DNA of 54,971 nt, from contig CAJODB010000007.1 of NCBI GenBank assembly GCA_905233185.1, positions 1 to 54,971 of the forward strand. Reading direction: 5' to 3'. Shown one piece after another: positions 51,168 to 54,971 of this stretch. Position numbers and translations under genes: made by a program. This DNA comes from an uncultured Alphaproteobacteria bacterium (GTDB taxonomy: Bacteria > Pseudomonadota > Alphaproteobacteria > UBA3830). Numbering within the stretch: position 1 is the stretch's first letter; each line of letters starts with the position of its first letter. The notes under the pieces are model-generated. The model ran no database searches, was not told where the DNA came from, and saw only the letters and a program-made list of their open reading frames with translations.

Positions 51168-52115
51168 TTAAGGCTGTTCTATCTTGACATTTAATTTGTT
51201 AAACAGATCGCTATCACTTCCTTCTTCGACATTATTTACCGTAAGTAGTTTTTCGCTGGAAAACAACGCATTTGCGCCGGCAAACATACACAGAGCCTGT
51301 GTCGATTCTGAGAGAGTATTGCGTCCCGCTGCGATTTTTACGTATGACTTTGGCATTAAAATTCGTGCGAGAGCGATTAATCGTACGAAATCAAAGTCAT
51401 CTATTGGCTTAGAATCATCAACTCGTGTCCCCGGAATTTTTACGAGCTTATTTATAGGAACACAACGTGGAGGCGTTTTCAGATTCGCCAGTAAAACCAA
51501 CATTTTTACCCGATCTTCGTTTGTTTCACCCATTCCTACAATGCCGCCTGAACAAACATTTATGCCTGCTGCCTGCACTATTTCAATAGTTTTTATGCGA
51601 TCATCTATTGTACGAGTCGAAACGATATTTTTATAAAATTCCGGCGATGTATCTACGTTATGATTGTAGTAATCCAACCCTGATTCTTTAAGTTTTTTTG
51701 CTTGGTGTTCCGTTAAAAAACCGATAGTAACGCAAGTTTCTAGTCCAAGGGCATGTACTTCTCGAACCATTTCGCAGATTCTCTCAAATTCTTGCTCTTG
51801 TGTGAGGCAACGTCCAGATGTGCTCATGCAGAACCGACTTGCGCCGCGTTCTTTCGCTTTTTTCGCAGCATTTATCACTGTTGCCAGGTCCAGCATAGGC
51901 TGTTTCGGCGCTTTCGTACCGTTTTTGGCAGATTGCGCACAATAAGCGCAGTCTTCAGAGCAGCCTCCCGTTCGTACACTCAAAATATCGCTAATTTGAA
52001 CGGTCTGTTCATCGAAATTTTTGATATGAATATCGTGTGCGATCCTAAGTAATTTAAAAAAAGGATAGTTGAAGATCGTAAAAGCTTCTTCAAAAGTCGT
52101 ACCATTACCAGACAT
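51168..52115 (-). CDS. bioB: Biotin synthase
   Basis: Radical SAM enzyme that inserts sulfur into dethiobiotin, 315 residues. The radical SAM cysteines are in GGCSEDCAYCAQS (Cys-x3-Cys-x2-Cys). SGLDYYNHNVDTSPEFY, CSGGIVGMGET and the auxiliary-cluster region with KIAAGRNTLSE are typical. No other biotin biosynthesis gene is in the window; only the ligase birA is. An Nfu scaffold that could repair its clusters is at 37271-37510. Confidence 0.96.
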   Translation of the reverse strand: MSGNGTTFEEAFTIFNYPFFKLLRIAHDIHIKNFDEQTVQISDILSVRTGGCSEDCAYCAQSAKNGTKAPKQPMLDLATVINAAKKAKERGASRFCMSTSGRCLTQEQEFERICEMVREVHALGLETCVTIGFLTEHQAKKLKESGLDYYNHNVDTSPEFYKNIVSTRTIDDRIKTIEIVQAAGINVCSGGIVGMGETNEDRVKMLVLLANLKTPPRCVPINKLVKIPGTRVDDSKPIDDFDFVRLIALARILMPKSYVKIAAGRNTLSESTQALCMFAGANALFSSEKLLTVNNVEEGSDSDLFNKLNVKIEQP

Positions 52116-52271
52116 AAAGCACTCCTTCTTGCTTGCAGCTTGCGAGCTTATAGAAAAAATAACAGAATAGCAAGTCGAAGATACAATGAGATACAGATGA
52201 ATGAAGCAAATGTTTTCTTAAAAAAACTTTAACACCAATACATGGACATAAAGGACATATTATTTATTACA

Positions 52272-53216
52272 TTACATCATCTTGTTTCTCTTTAAAATGA
52301 TGAACGCAATAACGCAAATAAGTACTGTCGTCAATCCGATTATTCCGAATCCATGCACAGCTTGCGCAAGAGGCATCCATTTTGCATCAACATTCATGCC
52401 GTACATTCCTGAAATTATCATAGGAATGGAGAAAATTACCGTAATCGATGTAAGACTTTTCATTACATGATTCATTCTCAGATTCATTATTGATGAAATT
52501 AATTCACGAGTACCATCAATTATTTCTCTGTAAATTTGTGCCATTTCGATAGCTTGCTGGTTTTCGATAATAACGTCATCGAGCAATTCTCGATCTTCCG
52601 GATAATGTGAAAGAAGGTTTGAACGAGCCAAACGGTTAATAACATTGTTATTACCACGAAGTGATGTCATAAAATAAACAAGAGCAGATTCAAGCTCATG
52701 GATTTTTACTAAATCGGACTCATTCCTTACTGTTCCTATGTGCTCTTCAAATTCAATCCTTTTTTTATCGACATCAGTTAGAGCCCTTTGATAAAACATA
52801 GATGTGCGTAACATGATTTGATAAATAAACTTGAGCCTTTTTTTGGTTGAGAAGTCTTTTATTATATCGCTTTCATGAAAATAATTAAGAAGTGGCGTAT
52901 CTTCAGAACAAATTGTAACGACATTTTCACGATTAAAAATAATTCCGAGAGGAATTGTCTTATAGGTTTCTTCATGATGACGAGTTTCTTTAACAGGAAT
53001 ATCCGTTATGATCAAGGTATAATCGTCTAATATTTCTATACGGGTTTTTTCATCAGGATCTATAGCTGCCATCACATCGTTGAATTCGAGATTTAGGGCT
53101 TCAGCTACTCGTTGGGCTTCTTCACTTGTAGGAGATTGCAGCTGTATCCAGGTACCTTCGGTTATCTTGCTGACTTCATGCGTTTTATGATTATCTGTAC
53201 GAAATAATTTGAGCAT
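52272..53216 (-). CDS. corA: CorA-family magnesium transporter
   Basis: A 314-residue CorA channel: a cytosolic N-terminal funnel (about 1-250) rich in charged helices, then two membrane helices at the C-terminus with the selectivity motif YGMN (ISGMYGMNVDAKW) between them, and a short basic end KRNKMM. It conducts Mg2+, and possibly Co2+ or Ni2+. It stands alone; 156 nt separate its end from bioB and hold nothing recognised. Confidence 0.93.
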   Translation of the reverse strand: MLKLFRTDNHKTHEVSKITEGTWIQLQSPTSEEAQRVAEALNLEFNDVMAAIDPDEKTRIEILDDYTLIITDIPVKETRHHEETYKTIPLGIIFNRENVVTICSEDTPLLNYFHESDIIKDFSTKKRLKFIYQIMLRTSMFYQRALTDVDKKRIEFEEHIGTVRNESDLVKIHELESALVYFMTSLRGNNNVINRLARSNLLSHYPEDRELLDDVIIENQQAIEMAQIYREIIDGTRELISSIMNLRMNHVMKSLTSITVIFSIPMIISGMYGMNVDAKWMPLAQAVHGFGIIGLTTVLICVIAFIILKRNKMM

Positions 53217-53538
53217 GCGCTTGCCTTCTTTTATGCTTTTCTGATGCTAATATTGATCTAACTACACTAATAGCGCGAACGATGAACAAAAACAAGGCGA
53301 TGTGGGGGAGTTTTTTATGGAAGAGGGATATGGATGTATAATTTATATTAATAATAGTTTGTTAGCTATAGAAGAAAATAGAATAAATTTTTCCAAGAAA
53401 TATTAATCATTACACTAATCTATTCTCGAGGTTTTATTTCGATTACAGGAATGGTTTTTATTCCAAGAAAACAATAATTTTCTTTGTATAAAATTACATT
53501 CAAATTAACCGAAAAATTAGTTGTGAAATTAAACCTTG
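53217..53538. other. Intergenic region with one possible 29-residue ORF
   Basis: About 320 bases, AT-rich, without a recognisable gene. The only candidate is a plus-strand ORF at 53317-53406 coding for MEEGYGCIIYINNSLLAIEE and nine more residues, with GGGGGAG 6 nt before its ATG. That ribosome site is good, but nothing else supports expression. No convincing terminator hairpin is seen. Confidence 0.25.
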
Positions 53539-54177
53539 TTATTTGAATTTTTCCAGTAATATTTGCTCTTCGGTAATTATTCTTTCTCTTTCTTGTCTTG
53601 TTGCCAATGAAAGCACAAGAATTAACGTTAAACAGGAAAAAATAACAATAATAAGAGCATTTGCAGTTTTTACAATCCAATGATTTTTTCTATTCGGATT
53701 TAAATAGTTTTGTATATTTTTAGCATTAGTATTTACATCTTGATTAATGTAACTTTTCAGTTGCAGTTTTCTTGATATATAATCAGCAAGCCAAATTATG
53801 GGAGAAAAAATAACAAAAACAGCCTCAACAGCTGTTGGACTGTATTTATCTAATAAATGATATCCTTTTGATATTCTATATTTTACAGTGCGATAGTAAA
53901 GATAATTACCGAAATATCCTAGTCCGATACGCTCAAAAATCGCATAAGAATAGCACAAAAAATAGAAGAGATTATCATCACGCTCAAGAAGATTAACAGA
54001 AAGAATAGAAACAGCAAAAACAAAGGCAATGTACACAAAAGCGTACATATACATTTTTCGATATAGCATCCAAAGTCCGAAGAAAAAAAATGCACTCCAG
54101 TTCCAAGTATGTTTATGATCCTTTTCTAATCGTTCAAATACTCTTTCATAGTATTCAGCTCTACTAACTTTTGACAT
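53539..54177 (-). CDS. DUF2628-like membrane protein
   Basis: A 212-residue membrane protein of unknown function, resembling the DUF2628 family. A charged N-terminus leads to TWNWSAFFFFGLWMLYRKMYMYAF, then hydrophobic segments at about 43-60, 65-90 and 170-190. The WNW-AFFFGLWMLYRKM pattern is the family feature. It is isolated, and the divergent SPFH gene begins about 290 nt away, with AT-rich sequence between them. No substrate or partner can be named. Confidence 0.75.
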   Translation of the reverse strand: MSKVSRAEYYERVFERLEKDHKHTWNWSAFFFFGLWMLYRKMYMYAFVYIAFVFAVSILSVNLLERDDNLFYFLCYSYAIFERIGLGYFGNYLYYRTVKYRISKGYHLLDKYSPTAVEAVFVIFSPIIWLADYISRKLQLKSYINQDVNTNAKNIQNYLNPNRKNHWIVKTANALIIVIFSCLTLILVLSLATRQERERIITEEQILLEKFK

Positions 54178-54464
54178 CGTTATAAACCTTATTTATTCAA
54201 ATTTTTTGGAAAAACAATAACTACGAAAGATAACTTACTTGTTAAGCTAATATATACAGATTCTTTTGTCAATAGATAAAGAATGCTCTTTATAAAAAAT
54301 TCTTAAAGGAAGTATATGGTGCATAAAAACAATATTTTCTTTGTTAGTAAAAAATAGCAACCGTTCGCAAAAATAAATAAAACAAATCGCTTATTCTATA
54401 TAAACTATAGTCAGTTCTCTTTATTAAAGTTATTATTGAATTAACTTTATTTAGGAGGAAAGTC

Positions 54465-54872
54465 ATGGATTTTTTTGCGATTCTTTGTATTTTGTTGTTT
54501 TTATTGCTGTTCGGGAGCGTTTTCATCGTTCGGCAGCAAAGTTGTGCAGTGATTGAGCGTCTGGGAAAGTTTAATCGGATTGCTCATCCGGGGTTACATT
54601 GGAAGATTCCAATAATAGATGATATTGTATCTACGTTGTCTCTTAGAATTAACCAATTAGGAGTTTCAGTTGAAACAAAAACCCTCGATAACGTTTTTGT
54701 TAATGTCGTAGTTGCTGTTCAATATAAAGTTCTTCCCGAAAAAGTTTTTGAAGCATGCTATGCTTTGCAAAATCCTGAGTACCAGATAAAAGCATTTGTT
54801 TTTGATTTGGTACGTGCGCAAGTTCCAAAGCTAACTTTAGATGATGTTTTTTCAAAGAAGAATGATTATTAG
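54465..54872 (+). pseudogene. Truncated SPFH/stomatin-like gene
   Basis: N-terminal 135 residues of a stomatin/prohibitin-type protein: a membrane helix (about 4-22) then VIERLGKFNRIAHPGLHWKIP, NVFVNVVVAVQYKV and FVFDLVRAQVPKLTLDDVF. A complete protein is about 300 residues and continues with a long coiled coil after this point. Here the frame ends at NDY-stop just after the DDVF motif. None of the three frames in the remaining 99 nt shows the expected continuation, so a deletion or rearrangement is likelier than a single frameshift. Its ribosome site (AGGAGG) and start are intact. The window ends soon after, so the rest may lie elsewhere. Confidence 0.68.
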
Positions 54873-54971
54873 TAATTCGAGAGAGAAGGCTAATAGATCT
54901 GCCCGATTCAGTTGTGGAGTTAAGATATAACGAAACGAGAACGGTGTCAATCGAAATAATTAGGTTAGAGT

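Noticed and set aside
54316-54357. 13-codon ORF starting ATGGTGCAT behind AAAGGAAG
   Set aside because: Too short to judge, with no other evidence of function.

Overview
The window looks like a chromosomal segment of an AT-rich alphaproteobacterium, probably host-associated. The alphaproteobacterial signals are a CckA-type hybrid kinase, a Mic60-like coiled-coil protein followed by a HemY-like TPR protein, and a probable 6S RNA. Reliance on a host is an inference from the compact gene packing, a fused FolK-FolP, a type 2 IPP isomerase, an MHS-type MFS transporter and the scattered accessory genes. A Holosporales- or Rickettsiales-like lineage is a guess. TGA is an ordinary stop here, because prfB keeps its autoregulatory TGA frameshift.

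Layout. 0-5 kb: end of a TerC-family gene, cckA, folKP, a HIT protein and tRNA-Arg. 5-15.5 kb: 6S RNA, DedA, gatAB, the Mic60-like/small protein/HemY-like operon, a DAACS symporter and a glycosyltransferase. 15.6-18.6 kb: a small accessory patch with tRNA-Gly, an orphan small ORF, a membrane-anchored HNH-like nuclease and a decayed TadG-like gene. 18.6-28.5 kb: M15 peptidase, MBL hydrolase, tyrS, hydrolases, ettA, xerD, a CNNM-type protein and NAD kinase. 28.5-36.3 kb: a seven-gene minus-strand cluster for a surface glycan. It has an MsbA-like exporter, GDP-fucose synthase, two glycosyltransferases, a fused mannose-6-phosphate isomerase/eukaryotic-type phosphomannomutase, a small nucleotidyltransferase and Gmd. 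36.4-47 kb: glucosaminidase, Nfu scaffold, birA, RNase J, a tandem histidine kinase/pseudokinase pair, prfB and an MFS transporter. 48-55 kb: ferritin, fni, MHS transporter, bioB, corA, a DUF2628-like protein and a truncated SPFH gene.

The most unusual system is a dispersed family of four TadE-like prepilin genes, at about 6.2, 12.4, 17.8 and 47.2 kb. Each stands alone between housekeeping genes and carries the same 23-nt upstream element. Each starts at a conserved ATG with a ribosome binding site and a conserved short leader. Each then has a run of exactly nine G. With nine G the leader is out of frame with the prepilin body in all four copies, by the same one base. One extra G, or a -1 ribosomal slip, would join them. 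This is either a phase-variable family with every copy off in this assembly, or a recoding device. A fifth G run (eight G) lies at the front of the decayed TadG-like gene.
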